Assembly (NCBI RefSeq): GCF_024198215.1
Contig: NZ_JAKCFA010000013.1
Location: 62,001 to 126,000, forward strand
DNA length: 64,000 nt
DNA from: Myxococcus qinghaiensis
GTDB lineage: Bacteria; Myxococcota; Myxococcia; Myxococcales; Myxococcaceae
Direction of reading: 5' to 3'
In this document: in pieces, positions 25,055 to 34,185 of the stretch
How positions within the stretch are numbered: the first letter of the stretch is position 1
Layout of the letters: each line of letters begins with the position of its first letter
Program-made: the position numbers and the translations under genes
Notes under the pieces: model-generated
What the model was told of the DNA's origin: nothing
The model's input: the letters and a program-made list of their open reading frames with translations, nothing else
Database searches by the model: none

Positions 25055-25990
25055 ATGAAGACGCTCCTCGCCGCCCTGCTCACGCTGCCCCTTCTCGCCT
25101 GTGGCCCGGCCTCCGAGCCCGCTCCCGCCGAGACTCCGGCTCAGTCCGAAGCGCTGACCGAGCAGTCCAGCGAGCTGTCCTCCACCGCCCCCCGCGAGCG
25201 CTCCGTCCGCCTGCGCACCGGCGTCACCCTGCGCTACGTGGAGCAGGGCTCGCGCAACGGGCCCGCAGTGGTCTTCCTCCACGGCTACACGGACTCGCAC
25301 CACACCTGGGACTTGAACCTGTCGCTCTTCTCCCGCGACTTCCACATCTACGCGCTGGACCAGCGTGGACATGGTGACTCGACGCGCCCGGTGTGTTGCT
25401 ACACGCAGCAATACTTCGCCGCGGACGTGGCGGCCTTCCTCGACGCCGTGGGCGAGCGCGACGCCATCCTCGTCGGCCACTCCATGGGCAGCTTCATCGC
25501 GCAGCAGGTGGCGCTCGACTTCCCGCGCCGCGTGGAGGCCCTCGTCCTGGTCGGCTCGGCGCCCACCGTCGCGGGCAACGAGGTGGCCCTGTTCCTCAAG
25601 TCCGTCGTCGACGAGCAGGTGGGCACCGTGGACCCCGTCTTCGTCCGCGAGTTCCAGTCGAGCACCTTCATCCGTCCCGTGCCGGCCTCGTACCTGGACA
25701 CGCTCGTCTCGGAGAGCCTGAAGGTCCCCGCTCGCGTGTGGCAGGACACGCTCGACGGCATGCTCGCGGAGAACCACTCCTCGCGCCTGCACCGCATCCG
25801 CGTGCCCGTGCTCGTGGTGGGCGGAGACCAGGACGGCTTCTTCCCCGTCGCGCAGCAGCAGGCGCTCGTCAACGCGCTGCCCGATGCGCGCTTCATCCTC
25901 TACCCGAACACCGGCCACGCGCCCCACGCGGAGCTTCCCCAGACGTTCGTACGCGACGTGAGCCAGTTCCTGCGCCGCGTGTCCCGGTAA
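25055..25990 (+). CDS. Alpha/beta hydrolase lipoprotein
   Basis: This is 311 residues. The signal is MKTLLAALLTLPLLACGP (lipobox LLAC), then a Pro/Glu/Ser-rich linker. An alpha/beta hydrolase fold follows: oxyanion motif FLHGYTDSHHTW, DQRGHGDS, nucleophile Ser in GHSMGS, acid in VVGGDQDGFFPV and His in PNTGHAPHAE. The triad is complete. Family members cleave esters, haloalkanes or acyl groups. As a lipoprotein it would act in the periplasm or on the cell surface, where a scavenging or quorum-signal-degrading role is possible. Substrate unknown. A short CCCYTQ insert near residue 113 is unusual. Confidence 0.92.
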   Translation: MKTLLAALLTLPLLACGPASEPAPAETPAQSEALTEQSSELSSTAPRERSVRLRTGVTLRYVEQGSRNGPAVVFLHGYTDSHHTWDLNLSLFSRDFHIYALDQRGHGDSTRPVCCYTQQYFAADVAAFLDAVGERDAILVGHSMGSFIAQQVALDFPRRVEALVLVGSAPTVAGNEVALFLKSVVDEQVGTVDPVFVREFQSSTFIRPVPASYLDTLVSESLKVPARVWQDTLDGMLAENHSSRLHRIRVPVLVVGGDQDGFFPVAQQQALVNALPDARFILYPNTGHAPHAELPQTFVRDVSQFLRRVSR

Positions 25991-26005
25991 CACCCGACAC
26001 GTGTC

Positions 26006-26914
26006 TCAGGCCGGCCCCTCGGCCTTCGCGTCCTCGGGGGGCGGCAGGTTCTCCCCCGGCGTGTCCGAGCGGGCCAGCAGCACCGCGGCGGTGAGGATGA
26101 GCGCACCGCCGAGCACCTGACGCAGGCTGAGCCGCTCGTCGAGGAAGAGCGCGCTCAGCACCACCGCCGTCAAGGGCTCCATGTTGGACACCAGCGAGGT
26201 GTTCACCGGGCCGATGCGCGCCATGCCCAGGAAGAAGAGGAAGACGGCGGCCACGGTGGAGATGAGCGACAGCCCCACCACCGCGCTCCAGCCCAGGCCC
26301 GTGGTGGGAAAGGAAGGCCCCTTCACCAGCATGGCCAGGCCGAAGACAATCCCCGCGGACGAGAGGATGACGGTGCTGGAGGCCAGCGGCCCCGCCTTGC
26401 CCGCCACGCGCGCGCTGGTGACGACGTACACCGCGTAGAGCAGCGCGGACAGCAGCCCCAGGAAGACGCCCGTCGGCGTCACCGCGCCCTGCCGCAGGTC
26501 CGCCGTCAGCCCCGTGCCACACAGGGCCAGCCCCACCGCCACCCACTTGAGCCGGCCCAGGCGCTCGCGGAACACCACCACTTGCAGCAGCGCCACCAGC
26601 GCGGGGAACGAATACAGGAGCAGCGCCACCAGTCCGGCGGGAGCGAACTGGAGCGCGGCGAAGTACACGCCCGCCTCGCTCACGTAGCCCACCGCGCCCA
26701 GCAGGATGAGCCCCACCAACAGGCGACCCCTGGGCAGCGGCTGGCGTCCCACCACCATGAAGGCGGCCAGCACCGCTCCGGCGGACGTGAAGCGCAGGAA
26801 GAGCAGCGTGAAGACGTCCGCACCCGCCGCGTAGGCGAGGCGACCGAAGAGCCCGAGCGCGCCGAAGCACGCTCCGGACAGGGCCACGATGAGGAAGCCA
26901 GCGGTGCGATTCAT
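26006..26914 (-). CDS. EamA/DMT-family transporter
   Basis: This is a 302-residue integral membrane protein with ten hydrophobic segments in two repeats of five, the hallmark of the drug/metabolite transporter superfamily. The first EamA unit runs from about residue 5 to 140 (LIVALSGACFGALGLFGRLAY) and the second from about 148 to 285, ending ALFLDERLSLRQVLGGALIL. The C-terminus is a short charged cytosolic tail. I chose ATG 26914 for the usual family N-terminus; longer starts up to 26983 are possible. The cargo cannot be told. It is convergent with the hydrolase gene. Confidence 0.9.
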   Translation of the reverse strand: MNRTAGFLIVALSGACFGALGLFGRLAYAAGADVFTLLFLRFTSAGAVLAAFMVVGRQPLPRGRLLVGLILLGAVGYVSEAGVYFAALQFAPAGLVALLLYSFPALVALLQVVVFRERLGRLKWVAVGLALCGTGLTADLRQGAVTPTGVFLGLLSALLYAVYVVTSARVAGKAGPLASSTVILSSAGIVFGLAMLVKGPSFPTTGLGWSAVVGLSLISTVAAVFLFFLGMARIGPVNTSLVSNMEPLTAVVLSALFLDERLSLRQVLGGALILTAAVLLARSDTPGENLPPPEDAKAEGPA

Positions 26915-26995
26915 GGCGGGAGCGGCGGCACGCTGCTCCAAGCCGCCCCCCATGTCACGCGCCGCGCGTCCGGCCCCTCCCACCCGGACAGGGGG

Positions 26996-27289
26996 TTACC
27001 AGTTGTTCACGGACCGCAGGTCGAACACGTCCGGGAAACCATTGGCGCGCAAAATTTGTGAGGCCACCGCGCTGCGGCCACCGGCGGCGCAGTACACCAC
27101 CACGCGAGTGCCGGGCGGGCCCACCTCGGCGACACGCTGGGGCAGCTCCTGCACGGGGATGTTGCGCGCGGCGTCCGGGTGTCCTTGCTGGAACTCCTGG
27201 GGGGTGCGCACATCCAGCAGCACCGCGCCTTCCGCGACGAGCTGCCGGGCCTTCTGGGACAGTTCCTGGGGCGTCATGCGGAGCAGCAT
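26996..27289 (-). CDS. Rhodanese-like sulfurtransferase domain protein
   Basis: This is a single rhodanese domain of about 97 residues: AVLLDVRTPQEFQQGHPDAA (the conserved LxDVRxxxEfxxGHIpgA pattern) and the active-site Cys in VVYCAAGGRSAVAS, followed by LRANGFPDVFDL. It transfers a sulfane sulfur from a donor to cyanide or proteins. No signal peptide is seen. The start is uncertain because the frame is open to 27343 and no clear ribosome site is present. It lies just upstream of the EamA gene on the same strand, 81 bases apart, and may be co-transcribed. Confidence 0.9.
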   Translation of the reverse strand: MLLRMTPQELSQKARQLVAEGAVLLDVRTPQEFQQGHPDAARNIPVQELPQRVAEVGPPGTRVVVYCAAGGRSAVASQILRANGFPDVFDLRSVNNW

Positions 27290-27358
27290 GCCTGATTCAG
27301 GGAGCAGGGGCTCGCGCATCCCACGAGCCCCTGTTGCCTTCACGGCGAAACGCGCCGC

Positions 27359-28861
27359 TCAGTCATCCGCCCCTCCCGCGTGGAGGTCCACCGTCTCCGT
27401 GAAGCCCTCCTCCGCCTGGACGATGAGCGTCTGGAGGCAGGGGAAGCGCGGCTTCACCAGGGCGACGAGCCCGTCCAGCCTGTCGCGGGCGTCCTCCTCC
27501 CGCGTGTACTCGAGGGTGAGCTGCGTCACGCTGTCCGAGCGCACGTCCTCCAGCTTCATCCCTCCGTCCATCTCCAACGTGAGGCTGCTCAGCCGGGGAA
27601 GAAACTCCACCAGCAGGCTCATGGCGGACTGCTGGGAGCCGAGCCTCAGCGCCTGCGTGGTGTCGACATGCACACGTCGGCGCCTCCAGGTGAAGGCGGG
27701 CATGAGGACGATGCGGGAGCGCGCGTGGCCATCCCACTCCGGCTCGAAGCCGTGCTTGCGCAGCGTCTCCACGACGACGCGGCCCACCTCCTCCGCCTGC
27801 GCTGACACCTTCGCGTCCTCTTCCTCCGACAGCTCGCCCTCCCTGTCGTCGTCCTCCACGTCGTTCACCAGGCCGTAGGCCAGGTACAGCGGATGCCCCT
27901 CCAGCGCGGAGTCCGTGTCCTGCTCGTGGAAGAACACCGTGCCCCGAATCGTCTCCCCCTGGGCCCGGCGCTCATCCGCCACGTCCCGGGACACCTCCCA
28001 CCCGCCGCTCATCGTGGTGGAGGCCGACATCTCCGCGACGAAGCCCGCGTCCCGCAGCTCCTGGAAGGCCGCCTCCAACTGGTCGGAGGGGATGACCTCC
28101 GGCCACGTCTTCTCCTCCTCCGCCCGCGCCCGGATGAACGCGAGGAACCGCTCCATCACCATCCGTTGAACGCGGACATCCGCCACGTCGTCCCAGTCGG
28201 AGCTGCCCGTGTGGTCGAAGACCTGGTCCAGCGGATGATGGCCGTACTCGAAGACCCGAATCACCCCCTCCACCACGCCGGGCACCAGGGCCACCTCGTC
28301 CTCGGGCAGCTCCTCCTGGGGCACGAAGCCCATCGCCCCCAGCCGCTTCGCCAGGGCTTCCGCTTGCGACTCCAACCCCAAGCGCCGCGCCAGCCCCGGC
28401 ATCGGCACGTCACCGTGCGTCGTGGCGAGCGCCTCGAAGCGGAAGCTCCAGTCCTCCTCGTCGAACGTCTCGATTCCCACCGCGAGGTGCCCGTCATCGA
28501 GCCACTCCGTCGCCGCGTCATGCCCCTCGGGCTCGAGCAGCTCCTGGCCGAGCGCGAGCGCCTTCAGCGACACCACGTCGTCGTCCGCGAGCGGCCCGGT
28601 GTCCAGGGCCCCCAGCCGCCGCGCCAGCTCCGTCGCCCGCTCCAGCAGCCCGCGCTGCCGCGCCCACAACGGAAACCTCACCTCGCCCCGCGTCGACGCG
28701 AGGAAGCGCGTGATGACGAGTCCCACTCTCTCATCAACCAGGTCGATGCCCACGAACGCGGTGCGGGAGGTCGGATACGTCGCGACATTCACATTCTCCA
28801 CACCGGCCATCACCTCGGCGGAGATGGCGCGCACCCGCGCCTTCAGCTCTTCCTCGTTCAC
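27359..28861 (-). CDS. Hypothetical acidic cytosolic protein, 500 residues
   Basis: No family was recognised. From GTG 28861, which has AAGGAG seven bases upstream, it encodes 500 residues rich in Glu/Asp. A repeated layout is visible: two related segments of about 80-90 residues (around ARRLGALDTGPLADDDVVSL and AKRLGAMGFVPQEELPEDEV) suggest an internal duplication. It has no signal peptide or membrane segment. It is divergent from a Gre-factor-like gene. Codon use is typical of the genome. A protein-interaction role is only a guess. Confidence 0.8.
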   Translation of the reverse strand: MNEEELKARVRAISAEVMAGVENVNVATYPTSRTAFVGIDLVDERVGLVITRFLASTRGEVRFPLWARQRGLLERATELARRLGALDTGPLADDDVVSLKALALGQELLEPEGHDAATEWLDDGHLAVGIETFDEEDWSFRFEALATTHGDVPMPGLARRLGLESQAEALAKRLGAMGFVPQEELPEDEVALVPGVVEGVIRVFEYGHHPLDQVFDHTGSSDWDDVADVRVQRMVMERFLAFIRARAEEEKTWPEVIPSDQLEAAFQELRDAGFVAEMSASTTMSGGWEVSRDVADERRAQGETIRGTVFFHEQDTDSALEGHPLYLAYGLVNDVEDDDREGELSEEEDAKVSAQAEEVGRVVVETLRKHGFEPEWDGHARSRIVLMPAFTWRRRRVHVDTTQALRLGSQQSAMSLLVEFLPRLSSLTLEMDGGMKLEDVRSDSVTQLTLEYTREEDARDRLDGLVALVKPRFPCLQTLIVQAEEGFTETVDLHAGGADD

Positions 28862-29050
28862 ACCGGGCTCCTTCTCGTTGAGAGCATCGCGAAGACGCGG
28901 GCCACGTACCGGCAGGAGAACGAGAGGCCGCACGGGATGTCGCACCCCACCGGCCTTCATGCACAGGCCCGCTCCCATGGCCCGCACCACCGTGAACGCG
29001 CGGCCGAAAACTGGAGGTGTCACGCAGGGGCGCTACAGTTCTGTGCCATC

Positions 29051-29566
29051 ATGTCACTCGACAAGCAGGCATTGATGCTGCAGCTCGCCGAGCGCCTCCA
29101 GCAGAGCGACAGGCTGGCCCACCGGGCCGAGGCCGAGGCCCGCGAGGCGGCCCGCAGTCTGGCCACCGAGTCGGAGAAGCGAGAGGACGGCCGCGCCGCG
29201 CTGGAGTTCGGCAGCCTTGCCACGGGCCAGGCGAATCGCGCCCGCCGCGTGCAGGAGGAGCTCAAGGCGCTCTCCAACTTCGGCCAGGGGCCGGTGCCGC
29301 GCTTCCCGCGCCAGGGGCCCGTGGGCCTGGGCGCGCTGGTGGATGTGAGCACCGAGGACGAAGAGGGCTTCGCCGAGCGCACCTTCTTCGTGCTGCCCGT
29401 GGGCGCGGGCACGGAGCTGACGGGCCCGGGCGGCGACGGCTTCCTGTCCGTCATCACCCCCGCCTCCCCCGTGGGCCGCGCGCTCATGGGCCGCAAGGCG
29501 GGCGACACCATCGAAGTGACGCTGGCGGGCGAGGTGCGCGAGTGGACGGTGCTCGAAGTCGCATGA
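29051..29566 (+). CDS. GreA/GreB-family-like transcription factor
   Basis: This is 171 residues. The N-terminal 70 residues form a predicted coiled coil (ALMLQLAERLQQSDRLAHRA...). The C-terminal domain ends in the Gre signature VITPASPVGRALMGRKAGDTIEV, which matches the GreA/GreB FKBP-like C-domain. The usual Gre acidic tip (DDXXE-like residues at the coiled-coil tip) is not obvious, so it may bind RNA polymerase without normal cleavage-stimulating activity. Such paralogues are common in large myxobacterial genomes. It is divergent from the 500-residue hypothetical gene, and no strong ribosome site is seen before the ATG. Confidence 0.85.
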   Translation: MSLDKQALMLQLAERLQQSDRLAHRAEAEAREAARSLATESEKREDGRAALEFGSLATGQANRARRVQEELKALSNFGQGPVPRFPRQGPVGLGALVDVSTEDEEGFAERTFFVLPVGAGTELTGPGGDGFLSVITPASPVGRALMGRKAGDTIEVTLAGEVREWTVLEVA

Positions 29567-29636
29567 GCCCAGGTGTCCCACCCACGTCGTCCGGGGTGTC
29601 CTGCCCCCGACGAAACACCAGCGAGCACTAGAACCC

Positions 29637-32192
29637 ATGGGCCCCGACACGCGTGAATCCGGGAAGATGTCCCCACTTCCCGCACCGCGTTCACTCCAGG
29701 CGCCCTCCACCACCGCGACGCTGCTGCCGCTCACGTGGCCCGCCGCCCTCATCGGCCTGCTGTTCGGCGTGCTGATGACGTATGTGCCGTACGAGTTCCG
29801 CGTCGCCGCCTTCCGGCCGCTCTACCCGTACGTGCGCCTGCTCGGCGTCACCTACCTCACCGGCAGCATCTGCTTGATGGGCGCGCTCCTGTACCCGCGC
29901 GCGCCGCGCTGGCTGGACGTGGGCGGACGCGTGCTGCTGGGCGCGGCCATCGCCCTGTACTGGTGGGTGCTGAATGTCCTGCCCGGCAGCCTCACGGGCG
30001 TCGTCATGTACCCGCTGTTCTTCATGGGCCTGCTGCTGGAGGCGTGGCCCTCCATGCGCCAGCGGCCCACGCTGCGCGCGATGGTGGCCCTCACCGGCAC
30101 CGCCTTCGGCCTGGCGATGCTCGCCGTGCCCGAGCGCTTCCCGCTGTCCGTCTACGCGCACCTGTCGCCGCTGCGTCCGCTGGTGGGGCTGCTGTTCACC
30201 GCGGGCGGCGTGGGACTGCTGCTGCCCTCGCGCTGGCTGCACCCGCGCATGCCGCCGCTGCTGCTGGCCACGCTGGCGGTGCCCTTCGCGCTGCTGGCCT
30301 ACGCGCTGGCCCGGGGCGCCTCGTGGCTGGGCGCGGCCGTGTACACCGTGCTGGCGCTCTCCTGCGTCGCGCAGGCGCTGAACTGGCGTCCGCGCGCGCC
30401 GCGCACCGTGGGCTGGAAGCTCTTGCGCGGGCTGGCCTTCGCCGGGCTGGTGCCGCTGCTCGCGCTGGGAGGCCTCGCCGCCTACCTGGCGCAGAAGGCC
30501 ATCGAGAAGCAGGTGCGCGACGACACGCGCTACGCCGCCGCGGGCGAGGCGGACTTCCTGCGGCGCTACCTGGATGACTCGCGCGAGTCGCTGCACCTGC
30601 TGCTGGAGTCCCCAGGCTTCCGCGCGGCGCTCGCCAGCGGAGAGCGCGAGCGGCTGGAGCCGTACCTGGCCAACCTGGCCGCCCGCGAGCGCACCTTCCA
30701 CGCCGCGTTGACGATGGACGAGAACGCCCAGGTGCTGGCCACGTCCGAGGGGCCGGAGGGCTGGGGCTTCAACATCCAGGAGTACTTCCCCCAGCCGCCC
30801 GCGCCCGGCGAGCTGCCGCTGTCGCTGCCCTTCATGCGGCCCCACAACCATCCGCTGGTGGCGGTGGCCCTGCCGTTCGAGTTGGAGGGCTCGCGGCGTG
30901 GCGTGCTGGTGGGCCTGTTGTCCCTGGAGCGATTGAGCGAGGCCGCCACGCCCGCGTCCCAGCGCTTCCGAGTGCAGGTGATGGACCGGCGCGGACAGAA
31001 GGTCCTGCGGGACACGGCGACGGGCGCGCGGCTGCTGGGCGCGGCCCACCTGCCGGAGGCCCTGCGCGAGGAGCTGGAGCGCCCGGGTGGCGGCGTGCTG
31101 GAGGCCTTCGACGCGGCGGACCGGCGGGTGCTCGCGGCCGAGGCCCCGGTGGAGGGCTCGCCGTGGAGCGTCGTGGTGACGCAGGAGCTGGGCGTGGCCT
31201 ACGCGGCGATTACGCGCATGAGCGCGGCGGTGGTGGGCCTGGTGCTGATGGGCGTGCTGCTGGCGCTGGGGCTCTCCCAGCTCGTCGCGCGCGACGTCAT
31301 CCGGCGGCTCGGCACGCTGCGCGAGGCCACCGCCGCCCTGGCCGCGGGGGATTTGGACCGGCGCGTGGACGTGGAGGAGGACGACGAACTCGGAGAGCTG
31401 GCGCGCGGCTTCAACGAGATGGCGGACCGCACGGGCGCGGCGCAGCGGGAGCTGAAGGAGGCGGTGCGCACGCGCGAGGAGTTCCTCAGCGTGGCCAGCC
31501 ACGAGCTGCGCACGCCGCTGACGCCGCTCAAGGGCTTCGCCGCGCTCACGCTCCAGCGCCTGGAGAAGAGCGGCGACTTCCCGGAGCGCGAGCGGCTGCT
31601 CAAGGCGCTGCGCTCCATGGCCCGGCAGACGGAGCGGCTGGCGCGGCTGGTGGATGACCTGCTCGACACCGCGCGCATCCAGGGCGGACGCTTCGAGCTG
31701 GAGCGCCAGCGCGTGGACCTGACGCCGGTGCTGCGCGAGGTGTTGGAGCGCTTCGAGCTGCGCGGCGAGGGCGGTGTCACCTTCGAGCTGCGCGTGCCCG
31801 AGCACCCCGTGGAGGGCGACTGGGACGCGCCCCGGCTGGACCAGGTCATCACGAACCTCGTGAGCAACGCCGTGCGCTACTCGCCCCAGGGCGGCGCGGT
31901 GTGCATGACGCTGGAGGAGGCCGGGGACCAGGTCCTCATCCACGTGAAGGACCAGGGCATCGGCATTCCACCGGAGAGCCTGGCCGGTCTCTTCAAGCCC
32001 TTCGCGCGCGCGTCCAACGCCACCGCGCGCCACTACGGCGGGCTGGGCCTGGGCCTCTTCATCTGCCGCGAAATCGTGGAGCGCCACGGCGGCACCATCT
32101 GGGCGGAGAGCCCGGGGCCCCAGCAGGGCAGCGCCTTCCACGTGCGCCTGCCCCGCGAAGTCGTGCCGCGCATCAGCGACGTGGCGGCCTGA
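29637..32192 (+). CDS. Membrane sensor histidine kinase (7TM/dCache-like input, HAMP, HisKA)
   Basis: This is 851 residues. The N-terminal part (about 30-265) has seven hydrophobic segments. Next comes another membrane helix (LAFAGLVPLLALGGLAAYLA) and an extracytoplasmic sensor region, about 300-520. Then a membrane helix, a HAMP-like linker (LREATAALAAGDLDRRV) and HisKA with phospho-acceptor His622 (ASHELRTPLTPL). The HATPase domain (NLVSNAVRYSPQGG, DQGIGIP, GGLGLGL) is complete. No receiver domain is present, so the partner regulator is elsewhere or among the neighbours. An alternative start lies at 29667. It is the first of three kinase genes in a row. Confidence 0.92.
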   Translation: MGPDTRESGKMSPLPAPRSLQAPSTTATLLPLTWPAALIGLLFGVLMTYVPYEFRVAAFRPLYPYVRLLGVTYLTGSICLMGALLYPRAPRWLDVGGRVLLGAAIALYWWVLNVLPGSLTGVVMYPLFFMGLLLEAWPSMRQRPTLRAMVALTGTAFGLAMLAVPERFPLSVYAHLSPLRPLVGLLFTAGGVGLLLPSRWLHPRMPPLLLATLAVPFALLAYALARGASWLGAAVYTVLALSCVAQALNWRPRAPRTVGWKLLRGLAFAGLVPLLALGGLAAYLAQKAIEKQVRDDTRYAAAGEADFLRRYLDDSRESLHLLLESPGFRAALASGERERLEPYLANLAARERTFHAALTMDENAQVLATSEGPEGWGFNIQEYFPQPPAPGELPLSLPFMRPHNHPLVAVALPFELEGSRRGVLVGLLSLERLSEAATPASQRFRVQVMDRRGQKVLRDTATGARLLGAAHLPEALREELERPGGGVLEAFDAADRRVLAAEAPVEGSPWSVVVTQELGVAYAAITRMSAAVVGLVLMGVLLALGLSQLVARDVIRRLGTLREATAALAAGDLDRRVDVEEDDELGELARGFNEMADRTGAAQRELKEAVRTREEFLSVASHELRTPLTPLKGFAALTLQRLEKSGDFPERERLLKALRSMARQTERLARLVDDLLDTARIQGGRFELERQRVDLTPVLREVLERFELRGEGGVTFELRVPEHPVEGDWDAPRLDQVITNLVSNAVRYSPQGGAVCMTLEEAGDQVLIHVKDQGIGIPPESLAGLFKPFARASNATARHYGGLGLGLFICREIVERHGGTIWAESPGPQQGSAFHVRLPREVVPRISDVAA

Positions 32193-32219
32193 GCGGACCG
32201 AGGAACCAAGACGCTCGGC

Positions 32220-33959
32220 TCACGGCGAGGGCTCGGGCGCGCCGTGCACCGACAGCCACTCCTCCGGGATGTCGCCGCGCGGCAGCTCCAGCACGAAGGT
32301 GGAGCCGCGCCCCAGCTCGCTGGTGGCCTTCACCGTGCCGCCGAACGCCTCGACAATCTGCCGGGTGATGTAGAGCCCCAGGCCCAGGCCGCCGTAGTGC
32401 CTGTCGCTCACCGCGCGCTCGAAGCGCTCGAAGATGCGGGGCAAGTCTCGGGCGGAGATGCCGATGCCGCCGTCCTCCACGGTGAGGCGCGCGGTGCGGC
32501 CATCCGCCTCCACGCTCATGCGCACCGGCTTGCCGGCGCCGTACTTCAGGGCGTTGGAGAGCAGGTTGGTCACCACCTGCTCCAGCCGCAGCCGGTCCCA
32601 CCGCCCCAGCACCGGCACCGGCGCGTGCAGCTCCAGCGAGCAGTGGAGCTGCGCGGCAGAGGGCGCGAAGCGGTAGAGGATTTCCGCCGCCACGCTCGCC
32701 AGGTCCATCTCCTCCAGCTCCAGCTTCAAGCGGCCGGCGGTGATGCGCGACACGTCCAGCAGGTTGTCCACCAGGCTCGTCAGCTTGCGCACCTGGCGCT
32801 GCACCACGTCCAGCGTCTCCGAGACGCGCTCGGCGGACACCGGCTTGCCGTTCAACGCCAGCAGCTCCACCTGCCTCTGGAGCAGTTGCACCTTGAGGTG
32901 CAGCGGCGTCAGCGGCGTCTTCAGCTCGTGGCTGGCGATGCCCAGGAACTCGTCGCGCAGGCGCACCGCCTCGCGCGCCTCGCGCAAGAGCCGCGCGTTG
33001 TCCAGGGACAGCGCCGTGCGCCGCGCGAGCTCCTCCGCCAGTCGCTCGTCCTCGTCGCCGAAGCTCGGCGCCCCATCCGTGCGGTACAGCACCAGCGCGC
33101 CGATGATGCGCCCGCGCGCCACCAGCGGCACGCCCAGGGAGCTGCTCAGCCCCAGCGAGAGCAGCAGCCGCGCGTGCTCCGCGTCCCGGGCCAGGGCCAC
33201 CTGGTGCTCCTCCGACAGCTGCGCCGTCCGCTCCGTGCGGCCCGTGAGGAACAGGGCGGGCAGCCCTCGAGGGTCCAGCGAGTCTGGCGGATACCGGCAC
33301 AGCATCTCCACCAGCAGCACGTGCCGCTCCGGCTCCGCGTGGACCGCGGCCACGGCGCGCACCGACTCGCCGGACGAGCCCAGGAAGAGCACCCCGGCGT
33401 CCGCCAGCGTGGGCACCAGCAGCCGCAGCAGCGGCTCCATCTGCGCCTCGGTCTCCAGTTCGGCGCCCAGCAGCGCTCCCGCCTCCGCCAGCAGCTTCGC
33501 GCCGCGCGTCGCGTCCAGGCGAGGCAACAGCTCCTCCCGCGCACGCAGGAGCACCCCCGACGGCTTCACGCTCCCGTCCGGCCACACCGCGAACACGCTG
33601 CCTCGCAGCACCACCACCGTGCCGTCCGGTCGGCGAAGACCCCAGCGCTCCTCGCGGACCTGCTCCCCCGCGAGCGCACGCGTCAGTGGAGAAACTTCCA
33701 GTGACACGGACATGTTGTCGGCGCGCACCCAGTCGCACCCAGGCAGCCCGCCTCGCTCCAGGCGCTGCGGCATGGGGATGCGGAACTGGCGCCCCGCCTC
33801 GGCGTTGAAGAGGAGCACCTGGCCCAGGGCATCCATCAGGACGACGGCCTCGCCTGTCTGCTCGACGAGCAGGCGCAGGGCGGCGTCGCTCAGCCGGGCT
33901 TCCGCCCGTTCCGCGAGCACCTGATGAATCTTCGAAAGCGGGGCGCGGCCAGAGGACAT
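32220..33959 (-). CDS. Soluble PAS/GAF sensor histidine kinase
   Basis: This is 579 residues with no membrane segment. A PAS domain at about 20-130 (AVVLMDALGQVLLFN) and a GAF domain at about 150-320 (LGLSSSLGVPLVARGRIIGALVLY) precede HisKA with His344 in ASHELKTPLTPL. The HATPase domain has NLLSNALKYGAG, DGGIGIS and GGLGLGLY. It is cytoplasmic and should sense an internal signal. I chose ATG 33959 because the divergent kinase starts at 34186; no strong ribosome site is evident. It is convergent with the membrane kinase just before it. Confidence 0.9.
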   Translation of the reverse strand: MSSGRAPLSKIHQVLAERAEARLSDAALRLLVEQTGEAVVLMDALGQVLLFNAEAGRQFRIPMPQRLERGGLPGCDWVRADNMSVSLEVSPLTRALAGEQVREERWGLRRPDGTVVVLRGSVFAVWPDGSVKPSGVLLRAREELLPRLDATRGAKLLAEAGALLGAELETEAQMEPLLRLLVPTLADAGVLFLGSSGESVRAVAAVHAEPERHVLLVEMLCRYPPDSLDPRGLPALFLTGRTERTAQLSEEHQVALARDAEHARLLLSLGLSSSLGVPLVARGRIIGALVLYRTDGAPSFGDEDERLAEELARRTALSLDNARLLREAREAVRLRDEFLGIASHELKTPLTPLHLKVQLLQRQVELLALNGKPVSAERVSETLDVVQRQVRKLTSLVDNLLDVSRITAGRLKLELEEMDLASVAAEILYRFAPSAAQLHCSLELHAPVPVLGRWDRLRLEQVVTNLLSNALKYGAGKPVRMSVEADGRTARLTVEDGGIGISARDLPRIFERFERAVSDRHYGGLGLGLYITRQIVEAFGGTVKATSELGRGSTFVLELPRGDIPEEWLSVHGAPEPSP

Positions 33960-34185
33960 GAGTTCAGGGAATTTCCGCTCGTGGCATGGTGGCATCCCGA
34001 CCCGCCCGAAGGAAGACAACTCCCTGCCCTCGCTCAACACCTGAGAGGGCGCGGTCTGAATCCCAACCTTCCGGGGGTCAGGCCAGCCCCCTTGCCTGTC
34101 CTGCAGGAAATCCTGAATCGTTGGATAGTTGTACATCGCCCGGACTCCTCGTTCGGACGACGCGTCCACTTCCTCGAGCCTCAAC
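33960..34185. promoter_or_regulatory. Divergent promoter region between two kinase genes
   Basis: 226 bases hold both promoters. I see no clear consensus; an AT-rich patch at 34108-34135 (AATCGTTGGATAGTTGTAC) is the best candidate for the plus-strand promoter. A sigma-54 site was considered and rejected on spacing. Confidence 0.35.

Noticed and set aside
33960..34185. Possible sigma-54 site TGGCAT...GGCAT
   Set aside because: Spacing between the GG and GC elements is nine rather than twelve bases.
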